Part shown: positions 1 to 5,711 of the stretch, one piece after another | Numbering within the stretch: the first letter of the stretch is position 1 | Layout of the letters: the number at the start of each line of letters is the position of its first letter | From: an uncultured Bacillota bacterium | Lineage (GTDB): Bacteria > Bacillota > Limnochordia > Limnochordales > ZCTH02-B6 | Direction of reading: 5' to 3' | Length of the DNA: 15,815 nucleotides | Assembly: GCA_937916565.1 (NCBI GenBank) | Contig: CALFSR010000047.1 | Span: 1-15,815, forward strand | Made by a program: the position numbers and the translations under genes | Notes under the pieces: model-generated | What the model was told of the DNA's origin: nothing | Database searches by the model: none | The model's input: only the letters and a program-made list of their open reading frames with translations

Positions 1-1
1 C

Positions 2-91
2 CTCGCGCTCGCCGACGACGCCCACGTGGAGACGTACAGCGAAGGCGAGGAGCCGCATCGCCGGGTGATCATCGCCCCGCGGGACGTGTAG
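2..91 (+). CDS. jag: Jag/KhpB RNA-binding protein, C-terminal end only (R3H domain)
   Basis: Only the last 29 codons are present; the gene enters from beyond the left edge. They read LALADDAHVETYSEGEEPHR, then RVIIAPRDV and a TAG stop. The TYSEGEEPxRRVxIAP pattern is the hallmark of the R3H domain that ends Jag (KhpB, SpoIIIJ-associated protein), an RNA-binding partner of KhpA that acts in the cytoplasm and is usually encoded next to the membrane insertase yidC near oriC. The position just before rsmG-noc-parAB supports this. The KH domain and N-terminal Jag domain cannot be checked. A 29-residue match is short, but the motif is distinctive. Confidence 0.8.
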   Translation, partial: LALADDAHVETYSEGEEPHRRVIIAPRDV

Positions 92-92
92 C

Positions 93-117
93 GTCGGCCG
101 CTCTCGCCGGCTTTTTT
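93..117 (+). terminator. Intrinsic terminator directly after jag
   Basis: A 6-bp stem (93-98 with 106-111, one G-T wobble) closes a 7-nt loop and is followed at once by six T residues (112-117). It starts two bases after the jag stop codon, as expected for the end of the yidC-jag transcription unit. Confidence 0.7.
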
Positions 118-133
118 AGCGAAAGCTCTTTGG

Positions 134-162
134 AGCGCGAAACCACCGGTTTCGCGCTTTTT
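134..162 (+). terminator. Second, stronger intrinsic terminator/hairpin before rsmG
   Basis: AGCGCGAAACC (134-144) and GGTTTCGCGCT (148-158) form a perfect 11-bp stem around a 3-nt loop, followed by a run of five T (158-162). With the hairpin at 93-117 it makes a tandem terminator. It ends only 20 bp before the rsmG start, so it could also act as an attenuator or 5' RNA end structure for the downstream operon. Confidence 0.7.
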
Positions 163-182
163 GCTAGGGGAGGGGCGCCGCG

Positions 183-860
183 GTGGCCGGTGACCAAACA
201 AACGTTCTACTTGATCTCGAAAGCTGCTGCGGGGAGCTAGGCATCGAGCTGGGGGAAGGCGCGGCCGCGGGCATGCGGGCCTTCTGGCGCATGGTGCTCG
301 AAGCCAACGCCTACATGAACCTGACCCGGATCACCGCCGACGAGGAGGCGGTCCTTAAGCACTTTACCGACTCCCTCACGGTGTTGCTTACCGGTTTGCT
401 GGCACCGGGGTGCCGGGTGGCGGACGTGGGGACCGGGGCCGGCTTCCCGGGCGTACCCCTTAAGCTCGCGCGCCCGGACGTGCCTGTGCTGCTGGTGGAT
501 GCGACCTTAAAGCGGGTCCGTTTCCTGGAAACGGTCATCCGCCGGTTCGGCTGGTCGGACGTAAAGGCCGTGCACGGGCGCGCGGAGGATCTCGCCCGGG
601 ACCCCGCGATGGCCGGAGCGTTTGACGTCGCCACCGCCCGGGCGGTGGCAAGCCTGGATAAGCTCGTGCTCTGGTGCGTGCCGCTGCTGAGGCCGGGCGG
701 GCATCTTGTGGCCATGAAAGGCCCCGAGGTGGAGGATGAGCTGGCCGAGGCCGGCAGGGCGCTGGCGCGGCGCGGGGCGGCGGTGGAGGATGTCCGGCGG
801 CTGGAGCTCCCCCGGGGAGCGGGCCGTCGCACCCTCGTGGTCATCCGCAGGGAGCGCTGA
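183..860 (+). CDS. rsmG: 16S rRNA (guanine-N7)-methyltransferase RsmG (GidB)
   Basis: RsmG transfers a methyl group from S-adenosylmethionine to N7 of a guanine in the 530 loop of 16S rRNA (G527 in E. coli numbering). At 225 aa the length is typical. Visible family motifs are NLT (46-48), the HFxDSL segment (60-65), the SAM-binding DVGTGAGFPGVPLKL (81-95), VDATLKRVRFLE (105-116), GRAED (132-136), TARAVA (151-156) and RPGGHLVAMKG (170-180). The GTG start at 183 has an AGGGGAGGGG ribosome binding site at 166-175. It is the first gene of the rsmG-noc-parA-parB run. In Bacillus it follows mnmE-mnmG; here it follows jag directly, behind two terminators, with no clear promoter in the 20 bp that remain. 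Confidence 0.95.
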   Translation: MAGDQTNVLLDLESCCGELGIELGEGAAAGMRAFWRMVLEANAYMNLTRITADEEAVLKHFTDSLTVLLTGLLAPGCRVADVGTGAGFPGVPLKLARPDVPVLLVDATLKRVRFLETVIRRFGWSDVKAVHGRAEDLARDPAMAGAFDVATARAVASLDKLVLWCVPLLRPGGHLVAMKGPEVEDELAEAGRALARRGAAVEDVRRLELPRGAGRRTLVVIRRER

Positions 861-929
861 AGGCAGGAGGCGTTCCGGCAGGTCACGAAGTGTTGGGGCA
901 GCAACGGCGACAGGAGGCTTGAGCCCGGC

Positions 930-1862
930 GTGCGCCTGAGCGAACTGCTGAAGGGGAGAAGTGAGGACACCGGCGCCAAGAAGGCTCCGGCGGCGGAGGC
1001 CCAAGCCGGCGGGCGTGTGGAGACGATCCCGCTGGATTCCATTGCGCCCTCGCCCTTTCAACCGCGCGTCGCGGTGGATGAGGATGCTTTGTCGGAGCTG
1101 GCCGCGTCCATCTCCGCGAGCGGCCTCCTGCAGCCGATCGTCGTGCGGCCCCGCCCGGGCGGCTATGAACTCGTGGTGGGGGAGCGGCGCTGGCGGGCCT
1201 GCCAGCGGCTGGGCTGGCGGTCGATCCCGGCGGTAATCCGGGATCTGACGGACGAGGCCGCCGCGGCGCTGACCATGATCGAGAACCTGCAGCGGCAGGA
1301 CCTGTCGCCGCTGGAGGAGGCGGCCGGGTACCGGCGCCTGCTGGAGCGGTTTGGCTGGACCCAGGAGGAACTCGCCCGCCGGATCGGGCGCAGCCAGAGC
1401 GCTATTGCCAACAAGCTGCGCCTGTTGCGCCTGCCCGAAGCCGTGCAGGCCAAAATCGCCGCGCAGGCCCTCACGGAGCGGCATGCCCGTGCGCTTCTCC
1501 GGCTGGAGGACCCGGCCGTCCAGGCGGAGCTGGCCGCGGCCATCGAGCAGCACGGGTGGACGGTGGAGGAAACCGAGCGGCGGGTCAAAGATTTGCTGGG
1601 AGAAACGGAGAAGGCGGCGGCCGCCGCGGAGGGCGCGCAGGACGCGCGAGCCGGCCGCGCGGGCAAGCAGAGCGGACGGTCGCAGCGGGTCGTGCGGGTG
1701 TACAAGGACATGCGCGTATTCCGGAACGGCATCCTGCAGGTGGTGCGGGAAATGCAGCGGGGCGGGCTGCAGGTGGACGTCGAGGAGCAGGTCGCCAGCG
1801 AGGAGAACGGCGAGTGCTGGGAAATCCGCGTCAAAGTGCGCCGGACGAAGGAGCCGAGGTGA
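930..1862 (+). CDS. noc: Nucleoid occlusion protein Noc (ParB/Spo0J paralogue)
   Basis: This 310-aa ParB-family protein precedes parA-parB, the position of Noc in Bacillus. Noc binds its own DNA sites, spreads as a CTP-dependent clamp and blocks FtsZ-ring assembly over the nucleoid. The ParB N-domain has FQPR (43-46), the CTP-binding GERRWRA (84-90) and ENLQRQDLSP (118-127); a helix-turn-helix follows at about 144-168 (TQEELARRIGRSQSAIANKL). The C-terminal dimerisation region (about 255-305) resembles Noc. The N-terminus MRLSELLKG could form a weak membrane-targeting helix like that of Bacillus Noc, followed by a charged linker. The GTG start at 930 follows AGGAGG at 912-917 with a 12-nt spacing. 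A second chromosomal ParB is the alternative, but a perfect Noc-binding palindrome at 5551-5564 favours Noc. Confidence 0.87.
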   Translation: MRLSELLKGRSEDTGAKKAPAAEAQAGGRVETIPLDSIAPSPFQPRVAVDEDALSELAASISASGLLQPIVVRPRPGGYELVVGERRWRACQRLGWRSIPAVIRDLTDEAAAALTMIENLQRQDLSPLEEAAGYRRLLERFGWTQEELARRIGRSQSAIANKLRLLRLPEAVQAKIAAQALTERHARALLRLEDPAVQAELAAAIEQHGWTVEETERRVKDLLGETEKAAAAAEGAQDARAGRAGKQSGRSQRVVRVYKDMRVFRNGILQVVREMQRGGLQVDVEEQVASEENGECWEIRVKVRRTKEPR

Positions 1863-1866
1863 GACC

Positions 1867-2658
1867 GTGGGCAAGGTGATCGCGATCGTGAACCAAAAGG
1901 GCGGCGTCGGCAAGAGCACGACCGCGGTCAACCTGTCTGCGTACTTGGCCGTCTCGGGCGCGAAGGTTCTCCTGGTCGATCTGGACCCGCAGGGGAACGC
2001 CACCAGCGGCGCGGGCGTGGAAAAGGCTGCCCTGGAGCGGTGTATGTACGATGTCCTGGTGCAGGAGGTCCCTTTGGCGGACGTGGTGCAGCCGGGAGCC
2101 GTGGAGAGCCTCTCGGTGGCCCCGGCCACGATTGAGCTGGCGGGAGCGGAGATCGAGCTTGTCGCGGCCATGTCCCGGGAGTTCCGCCTGCGCCGGGCGC
2201 TCGAGCCGGTGAAGGCCGATTTTGACTTCATCATCATCGACTCTCCGCCGTCCCTGGGGCTGTTGACGCTCAACGGCCTGACGGCTGCCGACTCGGCGCT
2301 AGTGCCGATCCAGTGCGAGTACTACGCTCTCGAAGGATTGAGCCAGCTGGTGAAGACGCTGAAGCTGGTGCGGGACCACCTCAACCCGGCGCTGCGGGTG
2401 GAGGGAGTCGTCATGACCATGTACGATGCCCGTACAAACCTGGCGCAGCAAGTCATCGACGACGTGCGGGCATTTTTCGCCAGCGCCGAGGCCCGCCGCT
2501 ACATCCCCGAAGGCGTGCGCGTGTTTGAGACGGTCATCCCGCGCAACGTCCGCTTGAGCGAGGCGCCCAGCTTCGGCCAGCCCATCGTCGTCTACGACGC
2601 TCGCTCGCGGGGCGCGAGGGCATACGAGCAGCTGGCCCGGGAGGTGATGGGGGCGTGA
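1867..2658 (+). CDS. parA: Chromosome partitioning ATPase ParA (Soj)
   Basis: ParA is the Walker ATPase that binds DNA non-specifically as an ATP dimer and, stimulated by ParB, drives origin segregation; Soj also regulates DnaA in Bacillus. The 263-aa protein starts with the deviant Walker A motif KGGVGKST at residues 11-18, followed by VLLVDLDPQGN (switch I) and FIIIDSPPSLG (Walker B), and ends with the conserved IPRNVRLSEAPSFGQPI region. The reading frame is open much further upstream inside noc, but the GTG at 1867 gives the standard short chromosomal ParA N-terminus (MGKVIAIVNQKGG). It lies 4 bp after the noc stop, and its last bases overlap the parB start, so noc, parA and parB are probably co-translated. 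Confidence 0.95.
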   Translation: MGKVIAIVNQKGGVGKSTTAVNLSAYLAVSGAKVLLVDLDPQGNATSGAGVEKAALERCMYDVLVQEVPLADVVQPGAVESLSVAPATIELAGAEIELVAAMSREFRLRRALEPVKADFDFIIIDSPPSLGLLTLNGLTAADSALVPIQCEYYALEGLSQLVKTLKLVRDHLNPALRVEGVVMTMYDARTNLAQQVIDDVRAFFASAEARRYIPEGVRVFETVIPRNVRLSEAPSFGQPIVVYDARSRGARAYEQLAREVMGA

Positions 2659-3509
2659 GCCGGCGGGCATTGGGGAGGGGCCTGCGGGCGCTCATCCCGG
2701 CCGAGGCTCCGGAGGCGCTGGTCGCGCAGATGGTGCCTGTGGACTCCATCCGGCCGAACCCGTACCAGCCCCGGGTAGAGCTGGATGAGGCGGCGCTGGA
2801 GGAACTCACGGAGTCGATCCGGACTCACGGGGTGCTCGAGCCGATCGTTGTGCGCCCGGCCGCGTCCGGCTACGAGCTTGTGGCGGGAGAGCGGCGGTGG
2901 CGGGCTGCCCAGCGGGCCGGCCTGGCGGCCGTCCCGGCGGTCGTGCGGGACCTGGACGACCGGCAGGCGGCGGTGCTGGCCCTGGTGGAAAACCTCCAGC
3001 GCGAGGATCTGAACCCCATCGAGGAGGCCCGGGCGTACCAGCGGCTTACGGAACTTGGGCTGACGCAGGAGGAAGTGGCCGCGCAGGTGGGCCGCAGCCG
3101 GCCTGCCGTGGCCAACAGCCTGCGCCTGCTGACGCTGGCCCCCGAGATTCAGCAGGCTGTGGCCCGGGGGCAGGTGAGCGTAGGCCACGCGAAGGTGTTG
3201 CTGGGCGTCGAAGACGCGGCCGCGCGCCGGCGGCTCGCGGAAGCCATCATCGGTCGCGGCCTCACCGTCAGGGAGACCGAGGAGCTGGCGAAGGCACAGC
3301 GGAAGACGCCCGCACGGAGGAAGCGTCCCGGCCGGCCGGAGCGGCGCCGGGAAGCCGTCTGGGCGGACCTGGAGATGCGGCTGTCGGAGGCCCTGGGCAC
3401 CAAAGTGAGGGTGGAGGCGCAGGGGGAAGGCGGGCGCATTGTGATCGAGTTCTACTCTCAGGAGGACGCGGACAGGCTCTTGGAGCTCATTGTTCCACGT
3501 GGAACATGA
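2655..3509 (+). CDS. parB: Chromosome partitioning protein ParB (Spo0J)
   Basis: ParB binds parS, uses CTP to slide and load on the origin region, recruits SMC and stimulates ParA ATPase. The 284-aa protein begins MSRRALGRGLRALIP, the basic N-terminal peptide that stimulates ParA. It then shows YQPR (37-40), the CTP-binding GERRWRA (78-84), ENLQREDLNP (112-121), a helix-turn-helix at about 137-158, and a C-terminal dimerisation domain (about 235-280) after a basic linker. The GTG start overlaps the parA stop (GTGA), indicating translational coupling. The final codons (VPRGT) are encoded by the first parS site, so DNA-site and protein-coding constraints coincide at the gene end. Confidence 0.96.
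   Translation: MSRRALGRGLRALIPAEAPEALVAQMVPVDSIRPNPYQPRVELDEAALEELTESIRTHGVLEPIVVRPAASGYELVAGERRWRAAQRAGLAAVPAVVRDLDDRQAAVLALVENLQREDLNPIEEARAYQRLTELGLTQEEVAAQVGRSRPAVANSLRLLTLAPEIQQAVARGQVSVGHAKVLLGVEDAAARRRLAEAIIGRGLTVRETEELAKAQRKTPARRKRPGRPERRREAVWADLEMRLSEALGTKVRVEAQGEGGRIVIEFYSQEDADRLLELIVPRGT
3491..3506. promoter_or_regulatory. parS site 1 (inside the 3' end of parB)
   Basis: TGTTCCACGTGGAACA is a perfect 16-bp palindrome matching the bacterial chromosomal parS consensus (TGTTnCACGTGnAACA). It encodes the last five residues of ParB and ends just before its TGA. Confidence 0.95.
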
Positions 3510-3529
3510 CAGCCGGCGCGGTGGCGCAT

Positions 3530-3545
3530 TGTTCCACGTGGAACA
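3530..3545. promoter_or_regulatory. parS site 2
   Basis: This is a second identical TGTTCCACGTGGAACA palindrome, 39 bp centre-to-centre from the first. Both copies share CAT before and T after, giving a 20-bp direct repeat. It lies in the leader of the PilZN-FlhG-like gene, 30 bp before its start, so ParB bound here could also affect transcription of that gene. Confidence 0.95.
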
Positions 3546-3575
3546 TCGCCACGAATGCCAGGGGGAGGGCCGCCC

Positions 3576-4736
3576 ATGGCGCAGCAGGACGGGGCGCCGC
3601 CCGCGGCCGCAAACGGGTGGGCGCAGCTGGAACCGGGGCAAATGGTCACCTTGCGTGCGGAGTCGTCGGTCCACAAAGGCCTTTATGAGTGCTCTGTGCT
3701 TGAATCGACCGCCGATCGCCTCCGCATCACCATGCCCATGGACCAGGGCCGGATCGTGCTCGTGCCTGTAGGCACCCCCGTGCGCGTGGAGGCCTCGACG
3801 CCGGCCGGTGCGGTGTCCATCGACGCTCGCGTCATCGACCGCCAAGGAGGAGCCGGCCGCAGCTTGCTGCTGGGCCCCTTGCCCCAGCCGCCGCGCTACC
3901 TGGCCCCCCGAGAGGACGGTGCATCCGCCCGCACCGTCGCCATCACCAGCGGCAAGGGCGGGGTCGGCAAGACGGCGCTCGTCGTCAACTTGGCCGTAGC
4001 CCTGGCGGGCCTCGGAAAGCGCGTCTGCATCATCGACGGCGACTTGGGGACCGCCAACGTCGACGTCATCCTAAACCTTTCACCGCCGCACAACTTGGCT
4101 CATGTGGTCGCAGGCGAAAAGGACATTTACGACGTCTTGGTGGAAGGCCCCGCCGGCGTCGTCGTTCTTCCGGGAGGATCGGGCCTCCAGGAGCTCACGG
4201 CCTTGGACGATCGCCAGTTCGCGAAACTGCGCAGCCAGTTTCAGCGTCTCGAGCGGTTCGCCGACGTCCTGCTCCTCGATACCGGAAGCGGCCTGTCCCG
4301 ATCGGTGACCAACTTCATTCTCGCCGCCGACGAAACGCTGCTGTTGACGACGCCGGAGCCCCACGCCATTACGGACGCCTACGCGCTGCTGAAGGTGCTG
4401 GCCGGGTACGATCCGAAACTGCCGCTGCGGCTGGTGGTCAACCGGGTTCGCGACGAGCTTGAAGCCCGGGATATCGCGCGGAAGATGCTTTTCGCCAGCG
4501 AGCACTTTCTGGGCGTCGAAATGGGTTACCTTGGACACGTCTCGGAGGACCCCGCTATGAGCCACGCCATCCGAAGGCAGCAGGACCTGCTCACGTGTGT
4601 GCCCCGCAGCCGGGCCGCGGAGGACATCCGGAGACTCGCGGCTACCCTTGTCGCGGGCGGCGAAGGGGGCTCGCCTGCGCCTGCACCGCGCCGCCCGTCG
4701 CTGGTGCAGCGGATCCGGTCCATCCTGAGGCGTTGA
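3576..4736 (+). CDS. YcgR-N-like (PilZN) domain fused to FlhG/MinD-type ATPase
   Basis: A 386-aa protein with two parts. Residues about 18-108 (GQMVTLRAE, KGLYECSVLE, DRLRITMPMDQGRIVLVPVG) look like the beta-rich N-terminal domain of YcgR/YpfA flagellar brake proteins; no c-di-GMP-binding PilZ domain follows. Residues about 118-360 are a MinD/ParA-type ATPase closest in pattern to FlhG (YlxH/FleN): Walker A SGKGGVGKT (125-133), DGDLGTANVD (154-163), PGGSGLQEL, LLLDTGSG (233-240) and TTPEPHAITDAYALLKVLA. The tail LVQRIRSILRR (376-386), after a Pro/Ala-rich linker, resembles the MinD membrane-targeting helix. The ATG at 3576 is preferred because GGGGGAGGG lies 6 nt upstream; an in-frame ATG at 3555 has no such site. 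FlhG sets flagellar number and position, but no flagellar gene is visible here, and the place behind parS suggests a cell-pole or chromosome-positioning role. The ATPase call is firm; the N-domain call is moderate. Confidence 0.87.
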   Translation: MAQQDGAPPAAANGWAQLEPGQMVTLRAESSVHKGLYECSVLESTADRLRITMPMDQGRIVLVPVGTPVRVEASTPAGAVSIDARVIDRQGGAGRSLLLGPLPQPPRYLAPREDGASARTVAITSGKGGVGKTALVVNLAVALAGLGKRVCIIDGDLGTANVDVILNLSPPHNLAHVVAGEKDIYDVLVEGPAGVVVLPGGSGLQELTALDDRQFAKLRSQFQRLERFADVLLLDTGSGLSRSVTNFILAADETLLLTTPEPHAITDAYALLKVLAGYDPKLPLRLVVNRVRDELEARDIARKMLFASEHFLGVEMGYLGHVSEDPAMSHAIRRQQDLLTCVPRSRAAEDIRRLAATLVAGGEGGSPAPAPRRPSLVQRIRSILRR

Positions 4737-5346
4737 CGGGCGCTTGCGCTCCGGCCAGGGGCCGCTCCTCCAGGGCGATGCGCAGGCCCTCCGCGATGAC
4801 GCCCGCCATCCGCATGACGACGCTAAGGCGGGTGTTTTGCAGGACGAAGTACTCCATGAACCCGCCGACGTTGACAACACCCATGATGTGAAGGTCGCCC
4901 ACGGGCGGGAGGTCCTTGTTGACGCCCGTGCCGGGCCGCAGCGGTCCCGGCTTGACGGAAATCCAGCCGACGCTCTCGGTGCGCCCGAGGCATGCATCGA
5001 CCGCGATAATCGCTTGCGGGACATCGGCCGGCGTGTAGAGGCTGTCGAGCACTTGATGCAGGTTGGCGGCGTGAACGGGTTCGTCCAGCGTGCCGAGCAC
5101 GCGAACGCCCGGGAAATGATGACGGGAAAGCTGTGTGCCCACGAGCGGTCCGAGGGCGTCGCCCGTCGAACGGTCCGTGCCTACGCAAACGACGCTGACG
5201 GCCGCCGCGGGGTCCCGAGACGAAAGATGCGCAAGGACGGCGCGCGCGATGGCGTGCGGCGCCGACCCGTCGTCCATGTGCACGCGCTGGGGCGACGGGG
5301 GCGGCCGCCATGTGCGCTCCAACGCCTGGGATAGCCTTTGCCACAT
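4642..5346 (-). CDS. yyaC: Spore protein YyaC (DUF1256, GPR-like fold)
   Basis: This 234-aa minus-strand protein has the DUF1256 motifs VCVGTDRSTGDALGP (53-67), GTLDEPVHAANL (85-96), IAVDACLGR (114-122) and VGDLHIMGVVNVGGFMEYFV (149-168). The family is limited to endospore formers, is related in fold to the germination protease GPR, and is encoded beside spo0J in Bacillus, as here, where only the FlhG-like gene intervenes. The conserved domain ends near residue 197; the remaining 37 residues are low-complexity and mostly encoded in the 95-bp region overlapping the 3' end of the convergent ATPase gene. A GGGAGGGG ribosome binding site precedes the ATG. A candidate sporulation promoter lies at 5398-5427. 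Substrate and activity are not known from sequence. Confidence 0.93.
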   Translation of the reverse strand: MWQRLSQALERTWRPPPSPQRVHMDDGSAPHAIARAVLAHLSSRDPAAAVSVVCVGTDRSTGDALGPLVGTQLSRHHFPGVRVLGTLDEPVHAANLHQVLDSLYTPADVPQAIIAVDACLGRTESVGWISVKPGPLRPGTGVNKDLPPVGDLHIMGVVNVGGFMEYFVLQNTRLSVVMRMAGVIAEGLRIALEERPLAGAQAPVNASGWTGSAAPATGGAVQAQASPLRRPRQG

Positions 5347-5397
5347 GCCCGCCGCCCCTCCCGCCGCCGGCCCCTGTCCGGGCCAATGGACTGGTGA

Positions 5398-5427
5398 CAG
5401 TATATGAAGGAAAGGAAGGGGCTATAC
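5398..5427 (-). promoter_or_regulatory. Candidate sigma-F-type promoter for yyaC
   Basis: Read on the minus strand, GTATA (5427-5423), a 15-bp spacer and TCATATACTG (5407-5398) match the sigma-F pattern GYWTA-N15-GGnnAnAnTR, except for the GG pair. The spot is AT-rich in a very GC-rich region and lies about 50 bp before the yyaC start. TATACT could instead serve as a sigma-A -10 box, but no -35 box sits at 17 bp. Confidence 0.45.
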
Positions 5428-5549
5428 GGCTGAGCAGCCCAGCGCGGCCGGATTTGCCGGCCCCGGAACGGCACAGCCGGCGCGTTCGCTCGCGTAGGGG
5501 CCACTCCGCAGCCCCGGCGGGCGGGCCGTCCTCGGGAGGAACCGCGGCG

Positions 5550-5565
5550 TATTTCCCGGGAAATA
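5550..5565. promoter_or_regulatory. Noc-binding site (NBS)
   Basis: TATTTCCCGGGAAATA is a perfect 16-bp palindrome whose 14-bp core ATTTCCCGGGAAAT (5551-5564) equals the Noc-binding consensus described for Bacillus subtilis. Noc itself is encoded at 930-1862. The site lies between yyaC and the TPR gene, upstream of both. Only this copy was found in the window by eye. Confidence 0.8.
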
Positions 5566-5645
5566 ACCGTGTGGCGCAGGGGCCGCCCGCCAGGCCGCCG
5601 GAAAAGGCAGGCCCCGTGGCGGGAAAAGGCCGGCCGGCGGCGAAG

Positions 5646-5674
5646 TTGACAACGAAGCCCCGGGCGGATACGTT
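5646..5674 (+). promoter_or_regulatory. Sigma-A-like promoter for the TPR gene
   Basis: TTGACA (5646-5651), a perfect -35 box, is 17 bp from TACGTT (5669-5674), a weak -10 box. It would start transcription near 5681, about 30 bp before the TPR start codon. Confidence 0.5.
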
Positions 5675-5711
5675 GGGGCTATAGGAGTGTCTCCGAGGTG
5701 GCCATGCGTTG

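Larger units (their letters stand above)
5347..5711. other. 365-bp non-coding regulatory stretch between yyaC and the TPR gene
   Basis: No convincing gene is seen; open frames here are GC-driven. The stretch holds, left to right, the yyaC leader and a candidate forespore promoter (minus), a GC-rich segment with small inverted repeats (about 5440-5490), a perfect Noc-binding palindrome (5550-5565), a 14-bp direct repeat with one mismatch at 5600-5613 and 5622-5635, and a sigma-A-like promoter (5646-5674) facing the TPR gene. Confidence 0.7.

Noticed and set aside
1351..1866. Long N-terminal extension of ParA
   Set aside because: The frame is open by chance within noc; the Arg/Ala-rich translation is not protein-like and a normal ParA start exists at 1867.
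507..2273. 588-codon minus-strand open frame opposite rsmG, noc and parA
   Set aside because: It mirrors three well-supported genes, has no recognisable domain and is explained by high GC content reducing stop codons.
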